From Pseudacidovorax sp. (GTDB lineage Bacteria; Pseudomonadota; Gammaproteobacteria; Burkholderiales; Burkholderiaceae_C), in NCBI RefSeq assembly GCF_017991995.1, contig NZ_JAGOPN010000008.1, positions 186,001 through 250,000 of the forward strand: a stretch of 64,000 nt of DNA, read 5' to 3'. Of the stretch, positions 8,041 to 16,294 are shown piece after piece (position 1 is the stretch's first letter; the number at the start of each line of letters is the position of its first letter). The notes under the pieces were generated by a model. That model searched no databases. It worked only from the letters and a program-made list of their open reading frames with translations, and was not told the DNA's origin. Both the position numbers and the translations under genes were made by a program.

Positions 8041-8594
8041 ACCGCCGCCCCGCCTCCAAGGCCCGCCTGCAGACCTGGTGGGCTACGCTGGCCCCGCGCG
8101 AGCGGCGCCTGGCCGCCATCGCCGCCGCACTCGTGGGTGTGGCGCTCCTGTGGTGGGTGGCGCTGGCACCCGCCCTGCGCACCCTGTCGGCGGCACCGGC
8201 CGCCCATGCCGCGCTGGACGCCCAGCTGCAGCAGATGGCGTCCTTGCAGGCCCAGGCCCGGGCCCTGCAGGGCCAGCCCCGGCCCAGCCGGGAAGACGCC
8301 CTGCGCGGCATCGAGACCGCCGCACGCCAGGGTCTCGGGCCGGAAGCGCAGGTACGCGCCGCAGGGGGCGATGCCGTGGCCGTCGGCCTGCGCAGCGTGC
8401 CGGCGGCCCAGTTGGCGGAGTGGCTGTCCCAGGCCCGCGCCAACGCCCGCGCCGTGCCGCGCGAGGCGCACCTCACCCGCGCGCAGGCCTCAGCCCCGAG
8501 CGGCCCCGGTGCCGCCAATGCGACGGCCGCGCCGGGCGTGGTGCAGCCGTCCTGGCAGGGCACGCTGGTCATGGGCCTGCCCGCCTCCCGCTGA
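8037..8594 (+). CDS. gspM: Type II secretion protein GspM
   Basis: 185 residues starting at GTG 8037, with GAGAAGG seven bases upstream. A short basic cytoplasmic tail (LAPRERR), one transmembrane helix (about 24-41, AAIAAALVGVALLWWVAL), an Ala/Gln-rich coiled stretch and a periplasmic ferredoxin-like domain match GspM, the partner of GspL. The family motif LAPRERR just before the helix is clear. Length is normal, which argues that no N-terminal sequence is missing despite the frame change upstream. Confidence 0.88.
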   Translation: MNRRPASKARLQTWWATLAPRERRLAAIAAALVGVALLWWVALAPALRTLSAAPAAHAALDAQLQQMASLQAQARALQGQPRPSREDALRGIETAARQGLGPEAQVRAAGGDAVAVGLRSVPAAQLAEWLSQARANARAVPREAHLTRAQASAPSGPGAANATAAPGVVQPSWQGTLVMGLPASR

Positions 8595-8595
8595 C

Positions 8596-9402
8596 ATGGC
8601 TCTGCGCACTGCCGCCGCCGTCCGACGGGAGCCACGCGCGCCCTGGCGCTGGGCCGTGGCCGGCGCCCTGTTCGGTGCGCTGGTGGCTGCCGTGCAGTGG
8701 GCGCCGGCCCGCTGGCTGGCGCAGGGCCTGGAATCGGCCACTGGCGGCCAGTTGCAGCTGCGCGATGCGCGCGGCACCGTCTGGCAAGGCAGTGCCGCCG
8801 TCGTGCTGGCCAGCAGCGCGGGCGGCGTCGACCGGATCGCGCTGCCGGGCCGCATGCAATGGCAGCTGCGCCCCGCCTGGCTGGGCGTGCGCGGCCAGCT
8901 CGAACTCGGCTGCTGCACGCAGGGCCCGCTGGGCTTTGCGGCCGGCTCTGCTGGCAGCGCCGGCTTCCGCCTGGCCTGGGACGACGGCCGCAGCCGTTGG
9001 CCTGCGGCCATGCTGGCCGGCCTGGGCGCCCCCTGGAACACCCTGCGGCTCGACGGCGCACTCGACCTGCGCACCGAGGCCCTCGCGCTGCGCTGGTCGC
9101 AGGGCCGCCTGGCCCTGGACGGCCGCGCCGTGCTCGATGCGACCGACCTCAGCTCCAGCCTCAGCACGCTGCGCCCCATGGGCAGCTACCGCCTGGTACT
9201 GGAGGGCGGCCCCTCGCCCAGCCTGCTGCTGACCACCACCCAGGGCGCGCTGCGCCTGTCGGGCAGCGGCCGCTGGAGCGGCAACACCATGCGTTTCGGG
9301 GGCGAGGCCAGCGCCGCGCCCGGCAGCGAGGACGCCCTCGCCAATCTCCTGAACATCATGGGGCGGCGCGAAGGCGCGCGCTCCATCATCAATCTCGGTT
9401 GA
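8596..9402 (+). CDS. gspN: Type II secretion protein GspN
   Basis: 268 residues with one N-terminal membrane anchor (about 18-35) followed by a periplasmic region that fits GspN: AQGLESATGGQLQLRDARGT, VWQGSAAVVL and a C-terminal NLLNIMGRREGARSIINLG. GspN is an accessory inner-membrane protein found only in some T2SS loci. It starts one base after the gspM stop and is followed two bases later by gspD. Confidence 0.85.
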   Translation: MALRTAAAVRREPRAPWRWAVAGALFGALVAAVQWAPARWLAQGLESATGGQLQLRDARGTVWQGSAAVVLASSAGGVDRIALPGRMQWQLRPAWLGVRGQLELGCCTQGPLGFAAGSAGSAGFRLAWDDGRSRWPAAMLAGLGAPWNTLRLDGALDLRTEALALRWSQGRLALDGRAVLDATDLSSSLSTLRPMGSYRLVLEGGPSPSLLLTTTQGALRLSGSGRWSGNTMRFGGEASAAPGSEDALANLLNIMGRREGARSIINLG

Positions 9403-9404
9403 CC

Positions 9405-11741
9405 ATGAAGCCTTCCCTCACCCTGGGCGCCCGCGCCGCCCGTGCCCTGCTTGCCGTGCTCGCGCTGCAGGCGATCGCTCCCGCCGCGATGGCCCAGGAT
9501 GCCGCCAGCCCGGCCGTGCGCCGCGGCGAGCCCATCACGCTCAACTTCGCCAATGCCGACATCGAGGCCGTGGCCCGCACCATGGGCGTGATCACGGGCC
9601 GCGACGTGGTGGTCGATCCGCGCGTCAAGGGCACGATCACGCTGCAGACCGACCGGCCGCTGCCGCCCGCAGCGGCCTTCGACCAGTTTGCCGCCGCGCT
9701 GCGGCTGCAGGGCTTCTCGATCGTGCAGTCGGACGGCCTGTTCAAGGTGCTGCCCGAGGCAGATGCCAAGCTGCAGAGCGGCACGGTCACCACCTCGGTG
9801 GGCGGCGCCGGCGGCGTGAGCGGCAGTCAGATGATCACGCAGGTGTTCCGGCTCAACCACGAGTCGGCCAACAACCTGCTGCCGGTACTGCGGCCGCTGA
9901 TTCCGCCCAACAACACGATCAACGCCAACCCGGGCAACAACTCGCTGGTCATCACCGACTACGCGGACAACATGCGCCGGCTGGCCCGCATCATCGCGGC
10001 GCTGGACGTGCCCAGCGCCTCGGACATCGAGGTGATCCCGCTGCGCTACTCCATCGCCTCGGACATGGTGCCGCTGGTGCAGCGCCTGATCGACGGCGGC
10101 GGGGGCGGCGGTGGAATCGCCGGCGTCGCGGCGGGCGGGGCGCCCACGGGTGGCGGTGAAGCGGGCTTCCGCACCGCGCTGCTGGCCGACCCGCGCAGCA
10201 ATGCGCTGATCGTGCGGGCCGCCACGCCGGCACGGCTGCAGCTGATCCGCTCGCTGGTCGACAAGCTCGACCGCCCGGCCGCGGACACGGGCAACGGCGC
10301 GGCCGGCAACATCTACGTCGTCTACCTCAAGAACGCCGACGCGGTGCGCCTGGCGGCCACGCTGCGTGCCGCCATGGCGGCCGGTCAGGCCAACAGCAAC
10401 GGTGCGGCCGGCGCTGGCGCGGCCCAAGGCGGCGCCAGCGCCGCCTCGGCCGTCCCGCAGGCCATGCCCAACACGCTGCAGGCCGGCCTGTCGAGCCTGA
10501 CCAGCAGCGCCGCCAGCACGCCGGTCAACAACGCCAACCAGCCCTCCACCGGCGGGCAGATCCAGGCCGACCCGTCCACCAACTCGCTCATCATCACGGC
10601 GCCGGAGCCGCAGTACCGCCAGCTGCGTGCGGTAATCGAAAAGCTGGACAGCCGCCGCGCCCAGGTGCTGATCGAGACGCTGATCGTCGAGGTCAATGCC
10701 GACAAGGCGGCCGAATTCGGCGTGCAGTGGCAAAGCGCCCTGGGCAACAGCGGCAGCAGCAACGTCGGCGTGATCGGCACCAACTCCAGCCTGGCTGGCG
10801 CCAACATCATCAACCTCGCCGTCGGCCTGGCCACCAAGAGCGCCACCACGCTGCCCTCGACGGGCTTCAATTTCGGCATCGGTCACAAGTACGGCGACAA
10901 CTACGTGCTGGGCTTCCTGGCGCGCTTCCTGGCCTCCAACGGCGAGGGCAACGTACTGTCCACGCCCAACCTGCTGACGCTGGACAACGAGGAAGCAAGA
11001 ATCGTCGTCGGCCAGAACGTGCCCTTCGTCACCGGCCAGTACACCAACACCGGCAGCGCCACCACGCAGGTCAACCCCTTCCAGACCATCGAGCGCAAGG
11101 ACGTGGGCCTGACGTTGCGGGTGCGGCCGCAGATCAGCGAGACCGGCACCGTCAAGATGACCATCTTCCAGGAGGTCTCGGCGGTGGTGGCCTCGTCGGT
11201 CAACAACGTCAATGGCCCGACCACCAGCAAGCGCGCGATCGAGTCCAGCGTGCTGGTCGACCAGGGCGGCATCGTGCTGCTGGGCGGCCTGCTGTCGGAC
11301 GAGTATTCCGCCTCGCAGGAAAAGGTGCCGGGCCTGGGCGACGTGCCCATCATGGGCAACCTGTTCAAGAGCGAGACACGCCGCCGCAACAAGACCAACC
11401 TGATGGTCTTCCTGCGCCCGACCATCGTGCGCGACCAGCTCTCCAGCGACGCCATCACGGCCGACCGCTACGACACGCTGCGCGCCCTGCAGCAGGCCAG
11501 CCAGCCGCCCACCGACAACCCGATGCTCAACAACGTGCGCGATTCCTTCGTGCTGCCGCCGCTGCCGGCCATTCAGGGCGTGGGCGACGACAGCCGCCGC
11601 ATCGACGGCACGCGCCTGATCCCGCCGCCCATGCCGCCGGCGGTACCGGGGCCGCTGTCGCCCGACTCGCTGAGCCGCGCGCCGCTCAAGGGCGCCCTGC
11701 CACCCACCGACGACCCGGCCTCGCGCCGCGAGATGCCCTGA
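9405..11741 (+). CDS. gspD: Type II secretion outer-membrane secretin GspD
   Basis: 778 residues. Signal peptide 1-31 (ends PAAMAQ); N0 domain (ITLNFANADIEAVARTMGV); N1-N3 domains with the repeats VIPLRYSIASDMVPLV and IYVVYLKNADAVRLA; secretin core from about 440, with the conserved VPFVTGQYT, ERKDVGLTLRVRPQI and the lip segment VLLGGLLSDEYSASQEKVPGLGD. Two low-complexity inserts stand out: a Gly-rich loop (about 231-254) and an Ala/Gly/Ser loop (about 327-350), both between N domains. The C-terminal tail (about residues 700-778) is proline-rich and may be where a pilotin acts. It forms the 15-mer gate; its stop overlaps the gspE start by one base. Confidence 0.95.
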   Translation: MKPSLTLGARAARALLAVLALQAIAPAAMAQDAASPAVRRGEPITLNFANADIEAVARTMGVITGRDVVVDPRVKGTITLQTDRPLPPAAAFDQFAAALRLQGFSIVQSDGLFKVLPEADAKLQSGTVTTSVGGAGGVSGSQMITQVFRLNHESANNLLPVLRPLIPPNNTINANPGNNSLVITDYADNMRRLARIIAALDVPSASDIEVIPLRYSIASDMVPLVQRLIDGGGGGGGIAGVAAGGAPTGGGEAGFRTALLADPRSNALIVRAATPARLQLIRSLVDKLDRPAADTGNGAAGNIYVVYLKNADAVRLAATLRAAMAAGQANSNGAAGAGAAQGGASAASAVPQAMPNTLQAGLSSLTSSAASTPVNNANQPSTGGQIQADPSTNSLIITAPEPQYRQLRAVIEKLDSRRAQVLIETLIVEVNADKAAEFGVQWQSALGNSGSSNVGVIGTNSSLAGANIINLAVGLATKSATTLPSTGFNFGIGHKYGDNYVLGFLARFLASNGEGNVLSTPNLLTLDNEEARIVVGQNVPFVTGQYTNTGSATTQVNPFQTIERKDVGLTLRVRPQISETGTVKMTIFQEVSAVVASSVNNVNGPTTSKRAIESSVLVDQGGIVLLGGLLSDEYSASQEKVPGLGDVPIMGNLFKSETRRRNKTNLMVFLRPTIVRDQLSSDAITADRYDTLRALQQASQPPTDNPMLNNVRDSFVLPPLPAIQGVGDDSRRIDGTRLIPPPMPPAVPGPLSPDSLSRAPLKGALPPTDDPASRREMP

Positions 11742-13168
11742 TGCCCGGCCTGCGCCATCCCCTGCCCTACGGCTTCGCGCGCAGCCAGCAACTGCTGCTG
11801 GAAGAAGACGACACCGGCCGGCTGACGCTGTGGATGCCGGTCGGCGCCCCCGCCAGCGCGGTGGGCGAGGTGTTGCGGAAATACCCGGATGCGCAGGTGG
11901 ACCTGCTGCCCGCCGACCAGCTGGCCCAGCGCATCAGCGCCGCCTATGCACAGGGCGAATCCAATGCCGCCGCCATCGTGAGCGAGGTCGAGACCGACGC
12001 CGACCTCTCGCGCATGATGCAGGAGCTGCCCGCGGTGGAGGACCTGCTGGAGTCCGCCGGCGACGCGCCCATCATCCGCATGCTCAACGCGCTGCTCACG
12101 CAGGCCGCGCGCGACGGCGCCAGCGACATCCACATCGAGCCCTACGAGCGCACCTCGGCCGTGCGCTTCCGCATCGACGGCACGCTGCGCGAGGTGGTGC
12201 AACCCAACCGCGCCCTGCACGCGGCGCTGATCTCGCGCCTGAAGATCATGGCCGACCTCGACATCGCCGAGAAGCGCCTGCCGCAGGACGGCCGCATCTC
12301 GCTGCGCATCGGCACGCGGGCGGTGGACGTGCGCGTCTCCACCCTGCCCTCGGCCCATGGCGAGCGGGCGGTGCTGCGCCTTCTGGACAAGAGCGAGAGC
12401 AAGCTCAGCCTCGAATCGGTGGGCATGCTGGGCGACACGCTGAAGCGCTTCGAAGGCCTGATCCAGCAGCCGCACGGCATCATCCTGGTGACAGGCCCGA
12501 CGGGCTCGGGCAAGACCACCACGCTCTATGCGGCGCTGTCGCGGCTCGATGCCGGCAGCAGCAACATCATGACGGTGGAAGACCCGATCGAGTACGAGCT
12601 GCCCGGCGTCGGCCAGACGCAGGTCAACGCCCGCATCGAGCTCACCTTCGCCAAGGCCCTGCGCGCCATCCTGCGTCAGGACCCGGACGTGATCATGATC
12701 GGCGAGATCCGCGACTTCGAGACCGCGCAGATCGCCATCCAGGCCTCGCTGACGGGCCACCTGGTGCTGGCCACGCTGCACACCAACGACGCCGTGAGCG
12801 CCGTCACCCGCCTGACCGACATGGGCGTGGAGCCCTTCCTGCTGTCGAGCTCGCTGCTGGGCGTGCTCGCCCAGCGGCTGGTGCGCAAGCTGTGCCCACA
12901 CTGCGCCGCACCCGGCCCCGACGGCCAGATGCAGCCGGTGGGCTGCGAAGCCTGCGGCCACACCGGCTACCAGGGCCGCACCGGCATCTTCGAGCTGCTG
13001 GTGGCCGACGATGCCGTGCGCGCACTGGTGCACAACCGCGCGCCCGAGAGCGAGCTGCTGGCTGCGGGCGCGCGCGGCGGCCTGCGCTCCATGCGCGCCG
13101 ACGGCGAGCGGCTGGTGGCGGCCGGCATCACCTCGCGCGCCGAACTGCTGCGCGTGACGCGGGACTGA
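11741..13168 (+). CDS. gspE: Type II secretion ATPase GspE
   Basis: 475-residue secretion ATPase that powers pseudopilus assembly. Walker A is GPTGSGKTT (about 252-260), Asp box TVEDPIEY, Walker B VIMIGEIRD (about 316-324), His box LVLATLHTNDA, and a four-cysteine zinc site CPHC...CEAC (about 384-406), all intact. The N-terminal domain that binds GspL is present (LWMPVGAPASAVGEVLRKYP). It follows gspD through a TGATG overlap. Confidence 0.95.
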   Translation: MPGLRHPLPYGFARSQQLLLEEDDTGRLTLWMPVGAPASAVGEVLRKYPDAQVDLLPADQLAQRISAAYAQGESNAAAIVSEVETDADLSRMMQELPAVEDLLESAGDAPIIRMLNALLTQAARDGASDIHIEPYERTSAVRFRIDGTLREVVQPNRALHAALISRLKIMADLDIAEKRLPQDGRISLRIGTRAVDVRVSTLPSAHGERAVLRLLDKSESKLSLESVGMLGDTLKRFEGLIQQPHGIILVTGPTGSGKTTTLYAALSRLDAGSSNIMTVEDPIEYELPGVGQTQVNARIELTFAKALRAILRQDPDVIMIGEIRDFETAQIAIQASLTGHLVLATLHTNDAVSAVTRLTDMGVEPFLLSSSLLGVLAQRLVRKLCPHCAAPGPDGQMQPVGCEACGHTGYQGRTGIFELLVADDAVRALVHNRAPESELLAAGARGGLRSMRADGERLVAAGITSRAELLRVTRD

Positions 13169-13188
13169 GCGCCAGCATCCTGCCGCCT

Positions 13189-13665
13189 ATGCCCGCCTGC
13201 CACGCCATGCCCACCCGCCGCGCGGCCTCTCCCGCCTGCCGCGCCGCCCTGCTCGGCATGGGCGCGCTGCTGTCGCCGGGCCTGGCCAGCGCGCAGGGCT
13301 ACACCGACTTACATGGCGACTGGCGCGGCAGCGTGATGGTCTTCGAGCTGGGCGCCGACGGCTTCCAGGTCGGCCGGCGGCTGACCTCCGACCTGTGGCT
13401 GCGCATCGGCAGCGACGGCCAGGTGTCGGGCCAGATGCCGCGGGCGAGCTGCACCGTCCAAGGGCAGGCCATGCCCTTCCGCAGCAATGCCCACGCCCAG
13501 CTGGCCGTGCAGGTCGACACCTGCAGCGACCCGCGCGTCAACGGCCGCTACGAAGGCCGGCTGCTGACCAGTGAGGCGCACGGCCATGCCTCGCTGCGGC
13601 TGCGCAGTGCCGCGGCGGCCGTGAAGTCCGACGGCAACGAGATCTCCGGCATCCTGCAGCGCTGA
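13189..13665 (+). CDS. Unknown secreted protein between gspE and gspF
   Basis: 158 residues with a signal peptide that ends near LASAQ (about residue 36); a shorter start at M7 (13207) gives a more usual signal length. The mature part is about 120 residues: YTDLHGDWRGSVMVFELG, then LWLRIGSDGQVSGQMPRASC and ISGILQR. The periodic GxxxG/polar pattern and two cysteines suggest a small beta-barrel-like domain with one disulphide, possibly lipocalin-like, but no family is recognised with confidence. It lies 20 bp after gspE and 23 bp before gspF in the same orientation, so it is probably transcribed with the T2SS. It could be an accessory periplasmic factor or simply a passenger. Confidence 0.75.
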   Translation: MPACHAMPTRRAASPACRAALLGMGALLSPGLASAQGYTDLHGDWRGSVMVFELGADGFQVGRRLTSDLWLRIGSDGQVSGQMPRASCTVQGQAMPFRSNAHAQLAVQVDTCSDPRVNGRYEGRLLTSEAHGHASLRLRSAAAAVKSDGNEISGILQR

Positions 13666-13688
13666 CTGCCTTCTTCCCGAACCACCGC

Positions 13689-14921
13689 ATGCCCGCCTAC
13701 GCCTTCGAAGCCATCGACGCCGACGGACGCCCCCGCAAGGGCGTGCTGGAGGCCGACACCGCCCGCGCCGCGCGCAGCATGCTGCGCGCGCAGGCGCTCA
13801 TCCCGCTGTCCGTCGAGGGTGTGGCCGGCGGAACGGATGCGGGCGGCGCCGCCACGCCGCTCTGGCGCCGACGCATCGGTGGGCGCGTGTTCAATTCCAC
13901 CGCGCTGGGCGTCTGGACGCGCCAGCTCGCCGGCCTGGTGGCCTCGGGCCTGCCGCTGGAGCGCGCCCTCACCGCGCTGACCGACGAGGCCGAGAGCGAG
14001 CCGCAGCGCCAGCTGGTGGCCTCGCTGCGCTCCGAGGTCAATGGCGGCAGCAGCTTTGCGCGCGCACTGGCGCAACATCCGCGCGAGTTCTCGTCCATCT
14101 ACACCGCCGTCATCGGCGCCGGCGAGCACAGCGGCCAGCTCGGCCTCGTGCTGGAGCGCCTGGCCGACGACCTCGAAGAGCAGCAGGCGCTGCGCCAGAA
14201 GCTGATCGGCGCCACGCTCTACCCGGCCATCGTCACCGTGATCGCGGTGGTGATCGTGATCTTCCTGGTGAGCTACGTGGTGCCGCAGGTGGCCAGCGTG
14301 TTCGCCGGCACCAAGCGGGCGTTGCCGCTGCTGACGCAGGCCATGCTGGGCCTGTCGGCCTTCGTGCGCGGCTGGGGCTGGCTGATGCTGGGCGTACTCG
14401 CGGTAGCCGTCGTCGGCGCCAAGGCGGCGCTGGCGCGCGATGCGCTGCGCGAGCGCTTCGATGCCTTCTGGCTGCGCCTGCCGCTGGTGGGCAAGCTCGC
14501 GCGGGGCTACAACGCCGCGCGCTTCGCCGGCACGCTGGCCATGCTCGCGGCAGCGGGCGTGCCCATCCTGCGGGCGCTTCAGGCTGCGGCCGAGACGCTC
14601 AACAACCGCGCCATGCGCGCCGACGCGCTGGATGCGCTGACGCTGGTGCGCGAGGGCGCGCCGCTGGCCTCGGCCCTGGCGCAGAAGAAGCGCTTTCCGG
14701 GCATCGTGCCCATGTTCGCCCGCCTCGGCGAGCAGACCGGCGAGCTGCCGGTGATGCTGCAGCGTGCCGCCAAGCAGCTGTCGGCCGAGGTGCAGCGCCG
14801 CGCCATGCACCTGGCCACCATCCTGGAGCCGCTGCTGATCGTGGGCATGGGCGGCGTGGTGATGCTGATCGTGCTGGCGGTGCTGCTGCCGATCATCCAG
14901 CTCAACCAGTTCGTGAAGTAG
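13689..14921 (+). CDS. gspF: Type II secretion inner-membrane platform protein GspF
   Basis: 410 residues with the standard layout: soluble N-terminal helix bundle (MPAYAFEAIDADGRPRKGVLEAD), FTRQLAxLV-type motif (WTRQLAGLVASGLPLERAL), then transmembrane segments near 175-200, 220-245 and 385-405, and the second repeat of the helix bundle (RFAGTLAMLAAAGVPILRAL). It is the polytopic core of the assembly platform and contacts GspE and GspL. Last gene of the plus-strand gsp run; no hairpin terminator is seen before the convergent fic gene. Confidence 0.95.
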   Translation: MPAYAFEAIDADGRPRKGVLEADTARAARSMLRAQALIPLSVEGVAGGTDAGGAATPLWRRRIGGRVFNSTALGVWTRQLAGLVASGLPLERALTALTDEAESEPQRQLVASLRSEVNGGSSFARALAQHPREFSSIYTAVIGAGEHSGQLGLVLERLADDLEEQQALRQKLIGATLYPAIVTVIAVVIVIFLVSYVVPQVASVFAGTKRALPLLTQAMLGLSAFVRGWGWLMLGVLAVAVVGAKAALARDALRERFDAFWLRLPLVGKLARGYNAARFAGTLAMLAAAGVPILRALQAAAETLNNRAMRADALDALTLVREGAPLASALAQKKRFPGIVPMFARLGEQTGELPVMLQRAAKQLSAEVQRRAMHLATILEPLLIVGMGGVVMLIVLAVLLPIIQLNQFVK

Positions 14922-14969
14922 GGTCGCGGGGCGCGCGTGGGCCTGGCGGGTTCGCGCGTGCTTTGTCAG

Positions 14970-16091
14970 TCAGGGCATCACCAATTTGTAGGCGCTGCTA
15001 CGCCCACCGCCGGGCGCCTTGCGCAACACGCCCAGTTCGAGCAGCGCCGTGATGTCGCGCAGGGCCGTGTCGGCCGAGCATTTGGCGATGGCCGCCCATT
15101 TGCTGCTGGTGAGCTTGCCCTCGAAGCCGTCGAGCAGCCGGTTGATCAGCTTGGCCTGCCGTTCGTTGAAGGCGGTGCCCGCCCAGTGCTGCCAGAAGCG
15201 TGCCTTGGCCAGCACGGCGCTCAACGCGGTCTGCGCGCTCTCCAGCGCACGCCCAAGCGCGGCCAGGAACCACGCCAGCCAGGCGGTCACGTCCAGCGAG
15301 CCCTTCTGCGTGCGCTCCAAGATGTCGTAATAGGCATTGCGCTCCCGCTGGATCTGCGCCGACAGGCTGTAGAAGCGCTGCCCGGCGCCATCGGCGCGCG
15401 CCAGGAACAGGTCGCCCACAGCCCGGGCGATGCGACCGTTGCCATCGTCGAAAGGATGGACGGTGACGAACCACAGATGCGCCAGGCCCGCCTTGACCAG
15501 CGCCGGCACGCGGCTGCCCTCGGCCTCCGCCCAGGCCAGGAAGCGCACCATTTCCGCCGCCAGTCGATCGGCCGGAGGTGCCTCGAAGTGCACATTGCGC
15601 CGGTGCACCGGGCCCGAGACCACCTGCATCGGCCCGGTGGCATCGTCGCGCCAGCGGCCGACGGCGATGCGCGACAGGCCCGAGTAGCCGGTCGGGAACA
15701 GCGCCGCATGCCAGCCGAACAGGCGCTCGGCCGTGAGCGGATCGGCGCTGCGGCCGGTGGCGTCGAGCACCATCTCCACCACGCCGTCCACATGCCGATC
15801 GGCCGGCGCGAGAGCGCCGATGTCCAGCCCCAGCCGGCGGGCGATGGAGGAGCGCACGGAGGCCGGGTTCAGCAGTTCGCCCTCGATCTCGCTGGTCTTG
15901 AGCACGTCGTCTGTGAGCGCGGCCAGGCTGGCGCGGTCCCGCAGTTCCAGGCCCACGTCGGCCAGCCGGCCAAGCAGGAGGCCCTGGGCGCGGCTGACGT
16001 CTTCCAGTGGTTGGGCCAGCGCAGCAAGGTCGTAGCGCCAGGCCGGCCAATCGGGCGACTGCCAGATGTAGAGATATTCACCGCTTTCCAT
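14970..16091 (-). CDS. Class II Fic protein (AMPylator-type) with winged-helix C-terminus
   Basis: 373 residues. An N-terminal DUF4172-like segment begins YIWQSPDWPAWRYD; the autoinhibitory helix motif [S/T]xxxE[G/N] is T66-S-E-I-E70-G71, which places it in class II; the catalytic motif HPFDDGNGRIAR (212-223) is canonical, with H212 as base and the anion hole D/G-x-G-N-G-R intact. The C-terminal 80 residues look like a winged helix (LLDGFEGKLTSSKWAAIAKC, then DTALRDITALLELGVL), suggesting DNA binding. Fic enzymes of this type transfer AMP to target hydroxyls; the target is unknown. The start codon has no Shine-Dalgarno sequence, and a plausible promoter places the transcript start at the ATG itself. 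Three alternating 10-bp half-sites lie directly upstream. Confidence 0.93.
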   Translation of the reverse strand: MESGEYLYIWQSPDWPAWRYDLAALAQPLEDVSRAQGLLLGRLADVGLELRDRASLAALTDDVLKTSEIEGELLNPASVRSSIARRLGLDIGALAPADRHVDGVVEMVLDATGRSADPLTAERLFGWHAALFPTGYSGLSRIAVGRWRDDATGPMQVVSGPVHRRNVHFEAPPADRLAAEMVRFLAWAEAEGSRVPALVKAGLAHLWFVTVHPFDDGNGRIARAVGDLFLARADGAGQRFYSLSAQIQRERNAYYDILERTQKGSLDVTAWLAWFLAALGRALESAQTALSAVLAKARFWQHWAGTAFNERQAKLINRLLDGFEGKLTSSKWAAIAKCSADTALRDITALLELGVLRKAPGGGRSSAYKLVMP

Positions 16092-16097
16092 GCGGCG

Positions 16098-16126
16098 ATT
16101 AAACGGGGGACGCGGCGAATGCGCAA
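16098..16126 (-). promoter_or_regulatory. Predicted fic promoter giving a leaderless mRNA
   Basis: Reading the minus strand, TTGCGC (16126-16121) and TTTAAT (16103-16098; five of six matches to TATAAT) are separated by exactly 17 bp. The start site expected about seven bases after the -10 coincides with the A of the fic ATG (16091). No ribosome binding site precedes that ATG, consistent with leaderless translation. The -35 match is only three of six, so this stays a prediction. Confidence 0.45.
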
Positions 16127-16155
16127 GTCATTCGCCGCACTTTTTGCGGCGAATG
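16112..16155. promoter_or_regulatory. Triple half-site operator candidate upstream of fic
   Basis: The 10-mer GCGGCGAATG occurs at 16112-16121, inverted at 16129-16138 (CATTCGCCGC), and direct again at 16146-16155. Both spacers are 7 bp, so the units repeat with a period of exactly 17 bp in alternating orientation. The array overlaps the predicted spacer and -35 of the fic promoter. A related GCGGCGATTA sits at 16092-16101. The wHTH of Fic itself is an obvious candidate binder (inference). Confidence 0.6.
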
Positions 16156-16218
16156 ACCAACGTATCCGCCGCAGTTCTGGAGGACTGCCCTGGCCCGCAC
16201 CGGAAAAGGCCCTGCGCG

Positions 16219-16251
16219 CCGTTCCGCCCTAGGACAGGCTCAGGGCAACGG
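16219..16251. repeat. Degenerate palindromic intergenic repeat
   Basis: CCGTT-cc-GCCCT...AGGGC-AACGG forms a 10-bp interrupted stem around AGGACAGGCTC. It resembles, in degraded form, the GCCCTGAGCCTGTCGAAGGGC-type palindromes that are scattered between genes in many proteobacterial genomes. It lies between the M20 hydrolase stop and the fic promoter and might end the hydrolase transcript. Confidence 0.4.
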
Positions 16252-16294
16252 GATGAGGGTGCAGGGCGTGCGGAATGGGGCTCAGGACAGCGGC

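Noticed and set aside
5285-9061. A 1258-codon open frame on the minus strand across gspK, gspL, gspM and gspN
   Set aside because: It is the antisense of genes with clear families on the plus strand; its Arg/Ala/Pro/Gly-rich product has no domain and reflects GC-rich third positions.
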